This document shows, piece after piece, positions 37,701 to 53,200 of a DNA stretch of 64,000 bases. This stretch comes from Mesaphorura yosii (taxonomy: Eukaryota > Arthropoda > Collembola > Poduromorpha > Tullbergiidae): positions 1 to 64,000 of the forward strand of contig WIXG01000395.1 of the NCBI GenBank assembly GCA_009869945.1, written 5' to 3'. The notes below the pieces were generated by a model. It was not told the origin of the DNA and made no database searches. It worked only from the letters and a program-made list of their open reading frames with translations. Each line of letters begins with the position of its first letter. Position 1 is the first letter of the stretch. A program made the translations under genes and the position numbers.

Positions 37701-40700
37701 GAATTCCTTTTCAGCCGGGCTCGACAAACTTGTTATTTCGAAGCCGCTGCGAAGTATCTCCGTTTGCAATCGTCTATCTTAATGACATCATTCGGCGTGC
37801 GCGTGGCGCGTGCAAGTTGGCGGAGAATGCAAATGCGGTTGCGACATTTCTTGTTACTCTCTGTCAATATCTTTGACTTTGCCTTTTGTCTTTCTTGGGC
37901 GCAAGCAATAATCTGTCGAATGAATTTAGTATGCGTGCGTCATTTTGAGGGCCGAAATAATCACGTCGTCCCAAAATAGATAAATAACCACGGCTGAGGC
38001 TGAAGCCCGTTTAACCGCGGACCCACAAGCTACAATGCGTCATTCTCACGGTCAACCAGGCTTGATTGGGTTTGACTTGACCGAATCAGACAAACAAATT
38101 TTCCGTAATTGATTTGCTTGTATACTTCGATTATTGTTTCGCCGGAGCAGAAAGGCAAGACAAGAGAGGCGAAATGACTGGCAGGCGCTTTGCGTCAGCG
38201 AGGCGATCAATTATTCATCTTTCCTCGGTGTTCATGTGCCCGAAATAGCAGCACAGAACCAAGCATTGAATTGTCAGGAGGGGCCCATACATTTGCAGCA
38301 GCACGCGCAAAAATAGAATTGGACTGATGGTCAGCTGAATTATGCACGCGGCAGAGGCACCAGCTTTGGTTTGACGCAAAGAATGCCTGCGCAAATAGAA
38401 TTATTCCAAAATAAAACCGCTTACACAAAAGCCCGAAAAGACGTGGCACAAATAACGCTGACTGGCTTCATATTTGATGTGCACAGGAAGACGAACGACG
38501 GCGACGGAACTGATAAGGCCAACTCTATTTTTAAAGGGACATCGCGCAATTCCATTCAGAGAGGTTTCTCAGCAATTCTTACGTGCGTGCGTAATCAGAC
38601 AGCGTAGGACGAGCTGGAAGCGTCATAAATAAGTAGGCGAAAGAGGAAAGTCGAAGTCGAATTGCACAACTTTTTTATTTATGGCGGAGGCAGAGATGAG
38701 CCGGAGCACCAGAATTGGGCTGACACAGTTCTCAGTCAGTTATTATTGCCAAACTTTCAGTCCATTTCTCCAAGAAGTGTGACGACAGGCGCGACGGCTC
38801 GTGATTGTCGCGATCGATGCTGAATGGCTGGATGCTGAGGGACTTCGAATTTTGGTGCCAGCAAAAGAAGTTAAAGAAGATGCGTTTGTATGACTCAGAG
38901 AGAGATGGCTTGCTTGCTTAAGCAGTCTCGCCATGTAATTGACCCGCTGACATCGTCATTAGGAAAAGAAGGTACAAATCGGAGTTTAATCAATCAGAAT
39001 CGAGCCTGTAAAATCTCTATGCATTTAACATTTACATTATGAATTATTTCTTGCTGCTCTGTGCTTTGTTTTCTTGATGAAGTGGCGATAAGACCTGGCC
39101 ACGGCACGGAAAAGTAAACACTGCAACTGCAGCACGGCAACGGCAAGCATAGCTCATTTAGCAGTGAATCATCACGCGTAGAGCAGAAGGAAGTGTCGAA
39201 CGAGAGTGGATGACAAATAACAATGCTGCCATTCGTCTTCCAAAGATGATCATATCAGCGCCTGGGCTGTAGTGCTCTTCATCGTCTCGAGGCGCTCATT
39301 GCGTCTGACGGGCAGCATAAATCTCGGCTCGGCTCCTCGGATTGATTCCTCTCTGCTCACGATTATGAAATATTGTGATGCTGTGATCTGTGACCGAAAC
39401 AAATTCTCTCTGCCGTTGCATAGTCTCGTCTGGAAGTGTTTGCGCTGGTGTTATTGCTCATTTTTCTTGGAAGACGCTATTAGTCATTCACAACAATGCA
39501 CGCAACGCAAACGCATAATCCACAATTCGAGTTGCTCGTTGCTTGCAGAGTGCCGTACAGTATGCTGTTGTGACCTGAACATTGAACCACAAATAATAAT
39601 ACGCGTTATTCATCAATGTCTTGAGATTTAATATCGTGGATTAGAGTCATACACGAGGAATATTAAACGAGATATCTCGCTCAAATCAAAAGTGAACAGA
39701 AAACGTGAGGGTTGCTGCTTCTGCCGTTGCGAAGAGAACAGAATCTCATCTCCTGCGAAATGGAAATTGCGGCCGGAGCGATTTGTAAGTTACTGGAAGC
39801 AGTAATAATAATTCCGGCTGAATGGGACAAGCTTAATACTACTCCACAATACAAATGTAGCAGTAAAGGAAAAGTAAGAGACTCAACGCCAACGTGCAGG
39901 ATTTTGCATCTATTTTTAATAATGCGTGTGGCAATACTCGCGACTAGCAGACTAGCATTTTATGGGTCTAATAAATATCGCCGAGAATGCAACAGTGCGC
40001 AATAATGCCAGCAATCTACGCGTTCGCTAACTGCCAGACACCCCGTGGCACACCGCCCGAATTTGCATTTTGCATGGCTCCGAATTGGAATGCGAAGTGC
40101 CGTAATAAACATGTGATTTGAGTACATTCGTGCTAACTCGAAAACTGGCTGCCAACAAGACGACGACAACAATGACCGTCGTAGTCGTGCGACGCTGTCG
40201 ATATATTTCACGGTTTGACAAGACAAAGACGGCCTGCGTTCGAAGATGGCAATTTTATAAACTCAGAACCAAATGGCTTCAATATTCATCCTGTCGCAAT
40301 TACGTATCTTGGCCACCAACACTAAGAGCGGCGTATTCTGTATTCTTGGCCATACATTTTCAACGTATTCGTTCGGTTCCGCCCGCGAAATGACAAGGAC
40401 AATGGCGCCCGCCGCACGTACGCTGAAGAAAGACGCACTGCCAAAAGATGGAAAAAGAGAAAGCATGATCGAGGAAACGCAACGCGCCGCAGAAAACGTT
40501 TCGAATGAAAAACGATTATGATGGTTAATGTAGCGTGGATAGTTTATTATAAATGTATACAAGCTGTTTGTCTTACTTTCTTGCACGCGCACGCAGGAAA
40601 ACACGGCTATGTCGACATTTTATGACATCTTCTTCGAGGAAACCTGCGCTGGAACGCGACAACAGAAAGAAATCGCTTTTGTGCTGATAAAATTCTGGCG

Positions 40701-43465
40701 CAAAATGGGACCGCAATCCATATTTGCCGCCGCCAAACCTCGCCGAGCTTCGGCCGAATATGCGGCTGCTGTCGCTATCAACATTTTGAATCTCGCATGA
40801 CGCGACGCGTTGCTTGTCTGCACTTTGGCCACTTCACTCACTCGGCTCCTCATCAGCCTGGCTGCTGCTGCTGTTTGTTGACGCTCCGTCCATAATTTCA
40901 TTTGTATCTAATTTGGGAAATGAATCCGAGCCTGTCAGCGAGCAAAGAGAAGAGAAGAGAGTCTGCGTCTCGTGTGTCTCTTCTGCTGAAGGGAAACAAA
41001 TGCGAGTGTGGAGTCGAGGAACAAAAACAAAGCTGATGGGAGCGAGCGAAGAAGGGGAAGAGGAAGAAGATGAAGTGCTCGAGTGAGAAACATGATGAAC
41101 TAAATAAATGATGTTGGACAAAAAGGTTAGATAAAGTTTAAGGAACGATGAAAGATGACTTTGTCTTATCGACTGCTACGGCGGTGCTGAAGCTGAAGAG
41201 AAGGTGCTGAATGGGCTCCGAGTCGAGTCGAAGGAGACGAGCGTCTATTCAGCGACTGATTTGCGATATTGCATTACGCTACGCGTCTCAGGCCATGCCT
41301 CGATGAAATCCGTAATGACGCCCGGGTGTTGAGCGAATGAACGGCGAGGTTTGAGAAAATACGGCCACGTGGACGGAATAAGAAAAATACGCTACGCAGC
41401 CAAACTGTAGGCATAAAAGTTATCCTCATCGAAATATTTTAACAAATTGCAACTTTCCGGGGCTTTGAAGTCTGCAGATCGTTTAGAGCCGTTTAGACTG
41501 CTTGAGCGCAAAGTTTGAGCACAAAGTTGCGAGTTCTGTCGAGTGTCCAGCACGGCACGGCGAGGCCCTCGAATCTCCACTCCGCACGTCCTCACGCATT
41601 CTGCATTCTGTGGGCTGCTGGTGCTGCCGAGACCAAATCTGAGTCTCTCGGCTCTCAGATTTTATTTTCTCAATGATGACACTTTGATAAGTGAAACCTG
41701 ACAATGCTCTTTGCCTAATAAATGCAAGTAACTCAATATCTGTGGAGGTTCTTCAAAGAAGAAAGAAAGCAGTCAACGCAACAGCGCGGCGCAGCGGAGA
41801 GGCTCGGCTTCGTTTGTCTAAAGATTTTGTATCTCCAGAGTGAGAGCGAGAATATTCCCATACATTACTCGAGTGTCGAGTCTCAACAATTTGAAGTTTA
41901 TGTTGGCATGCTAATGCAAGTCAAAGTCATAATCAGCTTGTTTCAAACTCATCTTCCCAGCACTGAAATGCAATGCACTTTGCAATCCACCCTCGCTGAA
42001 AGAATTCATTCATATTACGGCTCCTGCCAGACCCTTTCGCCTTTCCTTAGCCCACATCTTCGCCTGCTTGGCCTGGTTAATGGTTTTCCATTCCATGTGT
42101 TAATGGGAGCCGCAATCTTTCAACCGGCAAGGCACGCAAATGCTGCTACTGTTGCGATCTGCCATGCACAAGACACCGAATTAACCGCTTCTACTCCGCG
42201 CTGGTCTGCGGCTGTGCGCAGATGTGTGTCAGGGAGCGATAAAGTGAAGATGATGGGCAGCCGCAGTTGGGTACGTAAATACTTCATACTTCTCCAATGA
42301 ATTTCCCAAGAAGTAAATAATTTAACTACTTAAACGCAGCAGCATTAAACTGTAAAACGGCTGGAATGCAGGGCGCTCATAAAAGAAACATGAAAACGAC
42401 ATCTGCGAACACGACCGCCGAGCCGATCTCATCCTGTTTACAATAATTCATCACTTAACAGGGAATGAAATGAGCAGAAAAGAATGGAAATGCTGTACTG
42501 CAACTGCAATAATTGACGACTGAAATGAAAGGGAACGCTGCTCCTCCGTCGAGTCGACTCGTCTGCATGCCTTCATAGACTCCCAACCAGCTTTTAATTC
42601 CCTCACTTTACGCTTTATGACGACTGCACGGCCATTACAACTTTATTTGGCTCGTAATCTTCAAGAAATGCTGATGGAAATAAAATAAACGCATTTTTCA
42701 TCGCCTTCGACCGACGACCGACTGGTCGAGGCCCGTAAAGGGAAGTGCTTTCCATTTGATGATGTGTCAAAGGTCGGAGACACTTTAAATTATGCCCGAC
42801 ACTTTGCAAGCAAGCGCAACAAAGACGCACTTATCTTTGCTGAGATCACGCTGTTCAGAGATCAAAACATAAGCAGTGCGAAGCTGTGAGCTGAGAAGGC
42901 TGAGATGCAGTACATGAAAAGTGTGTGTCAGTTCTGTGACTGTCACTGTCACTCTTTCCAGGGCCAAATTCAAATTCAAAGTTGACCTTTAGGGAATAAC
43001 AATAACAATTTCACCCGTCTTATTTCCATTCTGCTTGCTTTCCATTTCTGCTGAACGCACAAGTCAATTTCGCCATTTGAGCTGCAAATACGCATGATAA
43101 TATTTTGAAAGCGAGGTGAAAGACGCGAGACGATTCAGAAAATAAAAATAAATTTCTTCAGCGCGTCGAGCACCTTCGCCGTGAAATGCTCGGTCACTTC
43201 GAGTGCCTTGGCGCTCGAGCCTTCTTATTCTGAGCCGCACGGAGCTTCGGCTTTGGCTGCTTTGCAGGTGGGCACTTTGCATAATGCATACTCCAACCTG
43301 ACATTTAACATTTACAGTCAATGCCGAACATGAATACACAATTTGGGGAATTCGCATTGCAGCTGCAGACTGCCTTTTCTTTCGTGGAGACTTTCTTCTT
43401 TCTGCTCTGCGTTGTCGAAATGTCAAATTCTGCCGGCGCGGCGTCACGCGCATTGTCAACGCACC

Positions 43466-43517
43466 ATGCAGAATGCTAGAATGCTAAGCACGAAGCTAAG
43501 CATTCTGTGTTCTGCAT
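43466..43517. repeat. Short inverted repeat (hairpin)
   Basis: ATGCAGAA at 43466-43473 pairs with TTCTGCAT at 43510-43517. AGAATGCT at 43478-43485 pairs with AGCATTCT at 43499-43506. A further AGC/GCT closes a five-base loop ACGAA. One asymmetric internal bulge and one A-A mismatch interrupt the stem. It is too short for a typical animal pre-microRNA unless pairing extends outward, which I do not see. Confidence 0.6.
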
Positions 43518-44206
43518 TTTACATTTCCTTGAGTCTTGAGAACGCAATCGTCTTGATCACAATCGATGCCAATCGAGCGAACGAGCTGCCGCGAGTAATC
43601 GTGCGTAGTAATACTACGCAAGATGTGTGCAAGATTTTTCATTAGGGCCAATTTAGGCCTTGCTCTGAAGTGTGAACGTGAAGCCGATGAGTTGTTGTTG
43701 CCTGCCTTCTCCCTTGCTATATTTACATAACACGATTTTCATTCCAATCAAGATTTAAAGCAGTGCAGTGGAGCAACGCAACAAAGCAAGCAAGCAGACG
43801 AGCGCTATTTAAAATGAAATTGTAACAAACTCTCTTTTGATCTCTCCATTAAATCGGTTTTTTTCTCATCTTTCTCAGCCCAATCCTGATAAATGACCGA
43901 GGATTGTGATTAGTTTGGATTGGAGGGGAACGAGATTGATGAGTCCCTTCGAAATTCGAAGTCTCGTGCACTTGTTTGTTGTTGCTCTGTTTCATCTGTT
44001 TTGTACTACTTTCCTTAAAGAAATTGTGAACTGTTGCTTGCTACTTTTAAACGCAAACGCTGGCATTTGCGCTACCTTCGACTTACGGAAGAGCCAAGTG
44101 AAACAACAATTCGGCACCTGACTGTAGGATATTTGACAATTTCAATTTGGTCGTCGTCTTTCAGCTTCAGCCTCGTCCGTCCCATTTTCCTGAGTCATTC
44201 TCGTGC

Positions 44207-44225
44207 GTGCATGCATGCATGCACG
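44207..44225. repeat. Palindromic CATG/TGCA run
   Basis: CGTGCATGCATGCATGCACG is a near-perfect self-complementary alternating purine-pyrimidine run. Confidence 0.7.
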
Positions 44226-47200
44226 GCGAAGGGAAGAAGAGTCTTAATTCCCTGCCCATGAAAATTGACTTATGAATTCCTTTTCAGCACAAAATACATA
44301 ATAACATGCCCATTAATGATGCATTTATAAATGACTCAGCGCAAATCCTTATCGACCGATCCCAAGAACCAAATCAAAAGCAGCCCTGCTCAAGCTCATG
44401 CTAATGCTAAACGTTAATCTTCCAGTCCGGGCATTCCGCGCGTCGTCGATGTCGTCGTGGCTGCGACATCGCAACAGGAATTTCATTTCACCAACTCGTC
44501 CGTCGTTGATTGTTTGCTCGTCTAATTTACCAGTTCGACCTGCCATGCCTGCAGCGATCGAGTTTTTGGTTTTTCGTTACAAAATGTTGACAAACTTTTA
44601 TTTTGAAAGCAACATTGAATTTTGCCGTTCAGTCTCGAGTTACAATCGCGTCGGACGTCGTCATGAGTCGCGTTACTCGCGATGTCGCAATGAAATGTTG
44701 ACTTCTTGCCGCTTGAGAGCTCACTTTTCAGTCGCATTGTTTTTGCTTTTCTCATCTCGTTTGCCTGCGAGACTCCTCCGCCGCCACGATTTGTTTTGAA
44801 ACACAATCATTTTGTTGTCATGCTGCCAAGATAATGAGAGAAGAAATGAAAGCCTCATAATTTTAGCAAAGACAACGTGGCCTTTATTCCACGAGAAGCC
44901 TGCCTCCTCTCGGCCGGTGTGTGTAAACGGAGTGCGAGTCGGAATCCGAAACAAATTGTAGCAATTTGGGATAAACAAGCAGAAAGCGCGCGAGCGAGCG
45001 GGAGCGTCGTTGATCATGTCAAAGAGAAAGTTTCGGGTCGTACGCTCCTGAGCGAGCAGGAAATCAAAAGGATTCCGGGAAACAAAGTGCGACAAGGCTC
45101 TCAAGAGGCCAAAACTACTGCTCCAAAAGTTTGAGCGGAGAAACTTGCCAGGCATTCGTCTTAATTCCGGTGCGGGTCGAAGGAATACGCGGCGGCGGCT
45201 GCACTGCAATTAAGTTTAAGAATTTTTTTACGCAAGTATTCTCATTCTCATGCTTTGCTTGAGCAGGTGTTTCACGCGAAGAAGCCTTCGATGTCGAAGG
45301 AATTCACGGTGAGCCTAATGAACGAGGCAGACGGCCGTCGATTCGGTGGAGATTCGAAGAGGTCACTCCGAATGAGTCTGTGTCCGTGTTTGATGCACAG
45401 CGAAGAGGAAGCTGCAAGTGCGTCGTGCGTCCGAGAAAGGAGAAACCCCGAATTCTGTGCGTAATGCGTGTCGGTCGTCCAACTCTGCAACCGTGCAAGC
45501 TGTACCGTATTAAACTGCCTGTAGCCTCCGTCTCCGTCTGCAGTTCGTTCGCTTTGGCTTTGGCTCCACTGACAAGCAGGAAATGAGACCAGAATGTGTT
45601 TCGTTCTCTCCGAGCCCACATCGCGATCGTGTTCGAGAGATTTTTGTCCCTCGTTCTCGGCCGAGCTGCGTTCAGTCGGGAGACAACCTGTGAGGAGAGA
45701 ACAACTTGTCGTTGGCGAGTCATTATTCACAGACCAAAGCAGTCAGGCTAAAAATAAAGCACGAGCGGAGGCCGTCTTCCAGTGCAACAATTTGTACAGT
45801 TACTCATTTCGCGTTTTTCATCGCCCCGCACAAAGGAAGTCGAATTCGTTCGTAGTTCTTTAAGTGGTTCATATTTGTTTAGAATTCCAGAGCAATTATG
45901 CTTTAAACGCTTCTCTGTCGGAATGTGACGATTGGACAAAGTGTCTCACGCTCCCCGACACCAAAACCAAAACTCGCACTTCCTCCGCAGTCGCAGTGCT
46001 TTGGGTTCATATTTTCTCAGAGTGCGTGTGCATCAGTGACAAACAAAGTCAAAGTGCACGAGGGCCTTTGAGATTACGAGCATCTTGGCTCAGACTTGAC
46101 TGCTCTGCGCTGCGTTCGGAGACGAGATAATCGTAGCACAGGGATCTCGGAGATCAGCAGACCCTTGGAGTGCATGCATTCAGTGTGCAGTGACACTTTT
46201 GTGTCTCACGCTTGTAGTTTGTGGTTTGTGTTTGTGCGTCAGTGGAAAATGACTCGAGAAATTCTGAAATAGGGACAAAGGACAGGAAGACCTAGCAGAC
46301 CAAGCAGGACGGACAACACAATCGACAACGGAATCAAATCTGTTTCTGCTGGAAGCGAGTCCATTAAACAGTTGACAATTATAACAACAACAATTTAAAG
46401 TTCCTCACAGCGACAAAGCACAAAAGACCTGCTCGCTCGTCGGAAATATGTCGTTGTCGCTGCAGTATTGATCTTGGCCTGAAATTGTTCAAATTGTGTG
46501 TGTGCATAGATTACGGATGGACGGAGGGGTCGTGCACTTGTGAGCTGCACAGCGGAAACTGCAGATCGGGCACGGTAAGAAGCCAAGCCAAATCACTAAT
46601 ATTTAATATTTATTCCCTCGCATTCCTGGAAGATTAAGTCCAGCTGCATTCACAGAAGCTGCGCTTACGGTCTGAATTTCTCTTTCCCGTCCTCGATTCC
46701 AAAGGTCAGTCGTGTCAGGCTTGTCTTGTGATTAGTTTCACTCAGGCTTCGCTTCGGCCAGGGCAGGGCAAGGCAGGCCAGGCCTTATCAGCGACCACTC
46801 ATTTTGTTTACAGAAAAGACAAAGCGATACGAGAAATTAGGCACAAGAATAGTAGCAGCAGCAGATCTCTTCTCATTTTCCAAGTCATAGAAGTGTTGAA
46901 TGTTGTTTACAAATATCACAGGCACACACGCATGTGGTGGCGTGGTGTATTTCAAGAGATGCGAGCCAACTTGTTTTGGCCGTGAAGACGATAATTTCGG
47001 CCCTTCACGGCGATCAGCGTGAGTTGAAAATGGAAGTGGAGTCGGAATACAAATTGAAATGAATCCTCGGCAGTCAGGATTCCATTCACGTTGATTTTGT
47101 ATGGTTTGTTAATAACATGAAATAAAACTTGCAACTTGTACTTGCCATTGCCATTGCCTTTGCTGTGGATGTGAAGGACGGGACAAGTGCGGCGCACAAT

Positions 47201-50200
47201 TTGTTAAAGAGTTAAAACACGGTCGACGACGACGGTCGAGACGTGCACGCACAAAAGAAAGGTAAAAACACACGGAAAAGGTTTTAAGAGGCACCTCAGC
47301 AGGAGATCGCATCTTGACTCGCTTACCTGCGTCGAGAGTAATAAAATGAAACTAACCGCAATCGCATCTCGTTGGAATCTCTTGGAAACTTGAACGAATT
47401 CGTTGTCTTGTCGTTGCTCGGTCGGGGAAGTATCTAGAAGAAGGCAGGCAGATTAGTTTCAACTTACGTCCCTGCCTTGCCTGACGTGGTAAAGTGAAAG
47501 AAGAAAGACGAGGATGTTTGACCACTTGAAATAAACGCAGCATGGCCGAAGACCGGCCGTCCGGGTGTTGGCAACATAAATTTGAGAGTGCGACCGAGAA
47601 AATGAAGAAAGCCGAGGACGAGAGAAGTCCGAAGGTGCGCACCGGCCATGTCGGCCAAGCAAGGCACTTTAATCTCGTTACTTCATTTGCGCCGTACTTC
47701 ATTCAATAACAAACTCTTGTCTGGGAATCGTGGAACGGACTATTTTGGATTATTGTATCATTACAAATTGCACGAGCACCGGAAAAGTGGAGCGAGGAAC
47801 AATACTCTAGTGAATTCCTCTTCCGCGAAACTTTTGCGCAAGAAAGAATAGAAATGTAGGCTTCTCTTATCTGCCTGAGAGAAATTACGGCTCTTTCTCG
47901 TGAGATTGCACTTTATTTTCGAATTCCATTTCCAGAACGAACGAACAAGAACGAATGTGCAGCCCCGTAATTTCCTCCTCCTGGAATTGATATCCAATTC
48001 CGACGCTAATTACCGCTAATTTATGGCGCGAGTTATTTATAATGACACAATTCGTATTGCACTGCACTGCACAATGCAGAGCGAATAATTGAGATTGGAG
48101 AAAGGAAGTTGGTGCTGATGAGACATTTTGACACAAATTGATAAATTGGGGACAGGAAAACAACAAAACAAGTTAATGGGCAGCATACGACTGAATTCCT
48201 GCTCGTTGTCCTCACCGTTTCCAATTCGAATCCAATAAATCCTTCTCCTGCCATTATAATTGCGTTTTCTCGTGCACCGCTCGTGCTCGGTGCAGTGCAG
48301 CGTCTGTTTTGGCGTCTCGAGGCAAGAAGTGACACATTTGAAGCCCTGCAAACGTCTGAGCTGGTCATCATCGCCGCCGCCGCATTTGTGCAGAGCGAAT
48401 AAAGAAATCATGGTGACACTTTTACAACTCGGGAAGCCATAACAATAATCATATCAGAAAAAGACTCGCAGTCTCGTTTTGATGTCTCGGACGGGAATAT
48501 GAAGGATATTTGGAGAATAATGACCGTGAAACTGCCGCGTGTTATTTATAGTGTCTCACCTTCAAACCGATGGGATCTTGGACGGGGAACATTTCGTTCC
48601 TCGGATGCGACTTTTTTAAACCAACGCTGCATTGCACGCTGTAAACTGCAAATGACACACAAGACCAGTACGACGCCAAGATGCTGGAGAAGAGTTAAAA
48701 ATGTAATACTGGCGTTTTACTATTATTACACTGCGCCATGCAGTTTCAGTTTCGCCTGTCGCGTTTCGCGCAAGAAGAAGGAGCTCGTGAGGATTTTCAC
48801 ACTCATATCTTTTTAAACTCCAGTTGGAAGTGGCACTAATGGGATCTAATCAATCACGAGTCTCGAGTCTGCCTGCACTGCACTCCAACGCACTGCATTG
48901 CAACGAAACTTGAAGCAAGTCAAGTTGAAACCGAATCGAGTCTAGGAGATTAGGCTTATTTGAACGGCTTGCTCGCTCTCGCGCTTCGCGTGGCGTGCAC
49001 GGAACAATTCTCGTTCTCTTGTCTCGTTCGCTTTCCCCGACGGCTCAGGTTCATCTCGACATAAGACAAGACAGACATTTCACACGTTGCCAATGCCAAA
49101 ATGCACTTCCCGTGTAATAATTTGCATGCGCTACAAATTTTAATACACAGGGCAGAGGGTTTGAAATTATGAGGAGCTTATTTTCGTACTCCGGTCAAAA
49201 AATTCATCATTTTAAGCATAGCAGACTTAGAAATGGTCTTGGCCTTAGCAAATTCGCGACTCATATTCGCAAAACACGAGCATGCCTTGCCCTTCCATGT
49301 TTTGTGAGTTTTGTTGTTGTTTGTGGTCTTTAATCATTCATAACGCGCAGACAACGTGGACATTAACATAAACAAGCCGTTGGCACAAATTCTGAGCCAT
49401 TTCCACGCTCGCTCGGCTCGATAACTCGGCTGCTGGAGTGAAAGCGAGCAGTGCAACGTTCACAGCACGTGAAACTTGCAATATTTATATAATAAGCTAA
49501 ATAGCTAAACACTAACGCGACGACGTCGACGTCAACGTCCTTCCGTGTGCGTTCTGGTTTCTGTTACAACGGGCGTACGCAAACGGGCTGTTCGTTCGTG
49601 TTCAATTCGCCATAATGCAGAAACGCAATAGGCAATGTTGTGCCACGATATTTATAATACACGACGGCGACGCGTATATGTAATTTGTCGTGTTTCGTGT
49701 ATGCTTGTTGTCGTTGTCGGCGCAAGCTGTTGTCATTCGCCACTACAGCCTGCAGCTCGTAAGTGAAACTGAGTGCTCAATTCGTGCAATTTAATAATTA
49801 GGAATTTCAGATCACCGACTTGATAGCAGCTCGCGTGTCGCGTGCAGGCGGCTGGCTGCTGGCGGCTGCGGCGTGGGCTGGCGCAGTGAACTTGTGCGGC
49901 TATGGCTGTGGGAGCGAACGGGGCCCAATAAAACATTTATTATTGGTGTCGGACGCATGTTATCGAATCACGACTCCTTTGACGTGGCTAATTACTCAAG
50001 CGTGGCTCAGCGGCAGCCACGCCAAGTGCCAGCCCGCACACAGCCACGGAAACACGGGAAATGCGCACACGTCGTCGGCGGCAGCGGCATGGCAAGCGCA
50101 TTTAATTTGTACAGCCGAGTATTGACATGGCGAACGAACAGAGCGAGCTTAACATCCCGTAATTTATGCCACTCATATTTCACGAGCCCGCGGTGCATTA

Positions 50201-53200
50201 ATCTCCTGTACTGCCCAAAAATCCGGGTGCACAAACATCCGGCGTGGTTACTTCCAAGAAGGCCACAAAATTCAAAACTGACTGCACCGCACTTGTTCGT
50301 TCTCTCGTTCGTCGTCCGTGTATCAATTAGAGCCGAATGATATTCCGTCGCATTTGCATATTAAACTCTTTTGTCATTCCACTCGCCCGCGAATGGTGTA
50401 TGGCGAATTTTGCATTGGTAGGTGATGGAAATAAAGCTGAGGGAACGAAGCACGCTGAGCACTTGGACACGTGTTCCAAAACACGGTGACTTGCGTGTGC
50501 CTGGAAGGAATCAATAAACGAGAGAACTTTCGACATAAAATCTCTAGCAGGTACAAAATTACAATCACTTAAAAAGTCCTTTCTTTGCCCACGCCTTGCC
50601 TGGCCTGGCCTGACTTTGACTGACTCCGACTCGGCTCGCAAAAGTTTTTCATTACGAATGCGAAAAAATTATTTGCGGAACAAATTAGTTGTGCATGCAA
50701 TGTTCGCGTTCGCGGTTCGTACGTTTCACTTCATTCATTCATTCGGGGCCTCACGACTCATGAACGAATGACACGTTTCATTCCACGCACGCTGGTTCGT
50801 TCCGAGTGAGGGACAGGAAACTCGCCCATTGTCAAGTAATTTATTCATGGAAAATGAAATCAAATCGCAATTAAATCCCAATTCAAGTGCTTTCGTTTCA
50901 TTACTTTGATTAAAACTGAGAACTTCTGCATTTTGCATTTTATTGGGCCACTGCTGTCTTTGCTGTCCCATTGAAATGAAAATGAAAATAAAGTCTGTGT
51001 TCTGGATTCTTTCACAACAGCGAATGATAACCTCGCTTTTAGTTTATGACTGAATTATTTATGAGCAGTGCATGCATGCATTTTAGTGTTACGCAACTTT
51101 GCTGTTGCTGTTGAGATTATCAGCTCGAGTTGACTGAGACTAAGTAGCGCAGCGTTCGGATTGGTATTCACACAAGTAACTGCAGCAACGCAACAAACTT
51201 CCTTTTCCTTGTGTGGTGCCAGTTTTATGACTGAAATTACGCAGTGCGGGAAGTCAGAGCGCAGAGAAGCAGTGAGAACAGGAAAACAAGTTCAAGTGAG
51301 ACCTCACACAGCCAGCCGCAGTAATTATTCATCCGCTTTATTGATCTCCTAAAAGCTATTTCAGTTTCGTTACACTTCATGTTGAGTCGAGTCAATGTCG
51401 CTCGACCCGTCTTAACCTTCTCGACTTCTTCGACTCAAACTCAAGTGTGCAATTGGCGCAATGCAATGATTCATTGAGCATTAAAGTACGTGTTATTGGG
51501 TGTCAGTGCGACAAATGTGACAGCCACGCAGTCAAACATGCAATGCAATGCAACGCATTGCCAGTCTTGGCGCAAGAATGTACCGTTTTCATCAAAGAAG
51601 TGAGCTTCTGCCTTCCCTGCTGCTCTGCTACTTCGCGAATTGAAGCACACTTATAATTCATTCTTAATTGAATGAATGCACCGTGCAATTTCAATTTGAG
51701 AGTGTCCACTGTACACCGACGAATGCGAATGTTAAATTAAAATGGACGTAGTGGAACTCTGCATGCATTGGCTAGGCTTGACGTGGCTTGGTAATTTAAT
51801 TGACGCATATGAACTCTGCTGTGCTGTTACGTGACTCTGAAGAAATTGAAAATGAATGGCAAGTCAAGTATTGTGAATTGTGAATAATTTAAAGATGCAT
51901 GCAAAATGACTGCACTGAAGCATAGCACAAAGACGACGGAGTTCTGTGGCGCACGGCACCTTCCATTCCAGTTTATTAGTCATCCATTGTTGTGTTGTTG
52001 GGTGACTGGACGCGAACGCGAACGCAGACGTAGACGCGTTTAGTACTCCGCCTGACATGACTTGACTCTTTCTTTGTCCATAATCTGAGCAGATATGCCA
52101 TTGCCATTGCCTTGCCGTTTAACATTTCATCATTTTAGCAGATGCGTCATGCGTAATAAATGTGAATGATTGACGTGAGACGAGGATGACAAACTTTTAT
52201 TTTTTGGAATTATTAATTTTGTATTACAACCGAGGATAACAACTCGGCTTTGGCGTGAATAAACGGCTGCCAATAACATCCTCCTGCCAACCAAGTGTTT
52301 TGTCGTTCTGCTGAACAATGGCCACTAAATTCCAGTTAAACACTGCTGCTCGGTAAACAACTCAATGTGCGATGGCGATAAATCCATAATCTGCGGCGGA
52401 AGCAGGCAGACAGACGAGAAGGGCTCTGCAAAAATTGTGCACAGATGTGCACAAGTCAAATTGGCAAGTGGCTTATAACAAGTAGCCAAGCAGCAAGCAC
52501 GCATTGGCCCATAGGCTCTGGCTTGGAATCGTCAAAATCGAGGGACTTTCGCTTTCAGTTTCGGAATCTGTCATCTCATCATTGGGAGCTCAAATAGCAA
52601 TTAGCATCGACTCTTGTTCTCATAATTCTCGTTATCGTCCTCGTTCTGTGAATGAATGAATGCCAGGACGATGCTGGCAGGCAGTTGCATTTGCTGTTGC
52701 AGTTGTTGAGGGCTAATGGATGCGTCCTGATGACAGCTGAAGGTAAAGCTGCTAATGCCATGCCAGCGCTAACTAATGAAGTATTGTAGCGACGGCGACG
52801 TGGGCAACAAGAAAGCGAGCGAAGGAAGAAATAATCCACCTAATTATAGCTCGGCTCGTTATCAGTCACAAAGTGCTGATCAGGTTGTATGCCTGTAGTG
52901 GCTTTGGCTTATCACCTGCACTGCGAAAACTGGGTACCTGCTTCTTGAAGAATTCTGGTCAACCACAACGCGTATTCGCAATTCGCGTGGAAGGAATTCA
53001 GCTTCATTTTTAGCGATAGCAAAGAAGCAACGCAAATGATTCATTCATTCCAGAACGGGAGCGTTTGGCTGGCGTTTATTGCGAGGGAAGACAAACGAGT
53101 AACGAGGCAGAGCTCATTTGTTGCTCGTCAGAGAGATGTTTTTGTTTAATGTTTGCATTTTATTATATTTTGTATTTTCTCCCGTAACCTCGTCTTCCTT

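Noticed and set aside
37261-37720. CRISPR-like array
   Set aside because: The units are contiguous and inverted between arms, without constant repeats and unique spacers, and the genome is eukaryotic.
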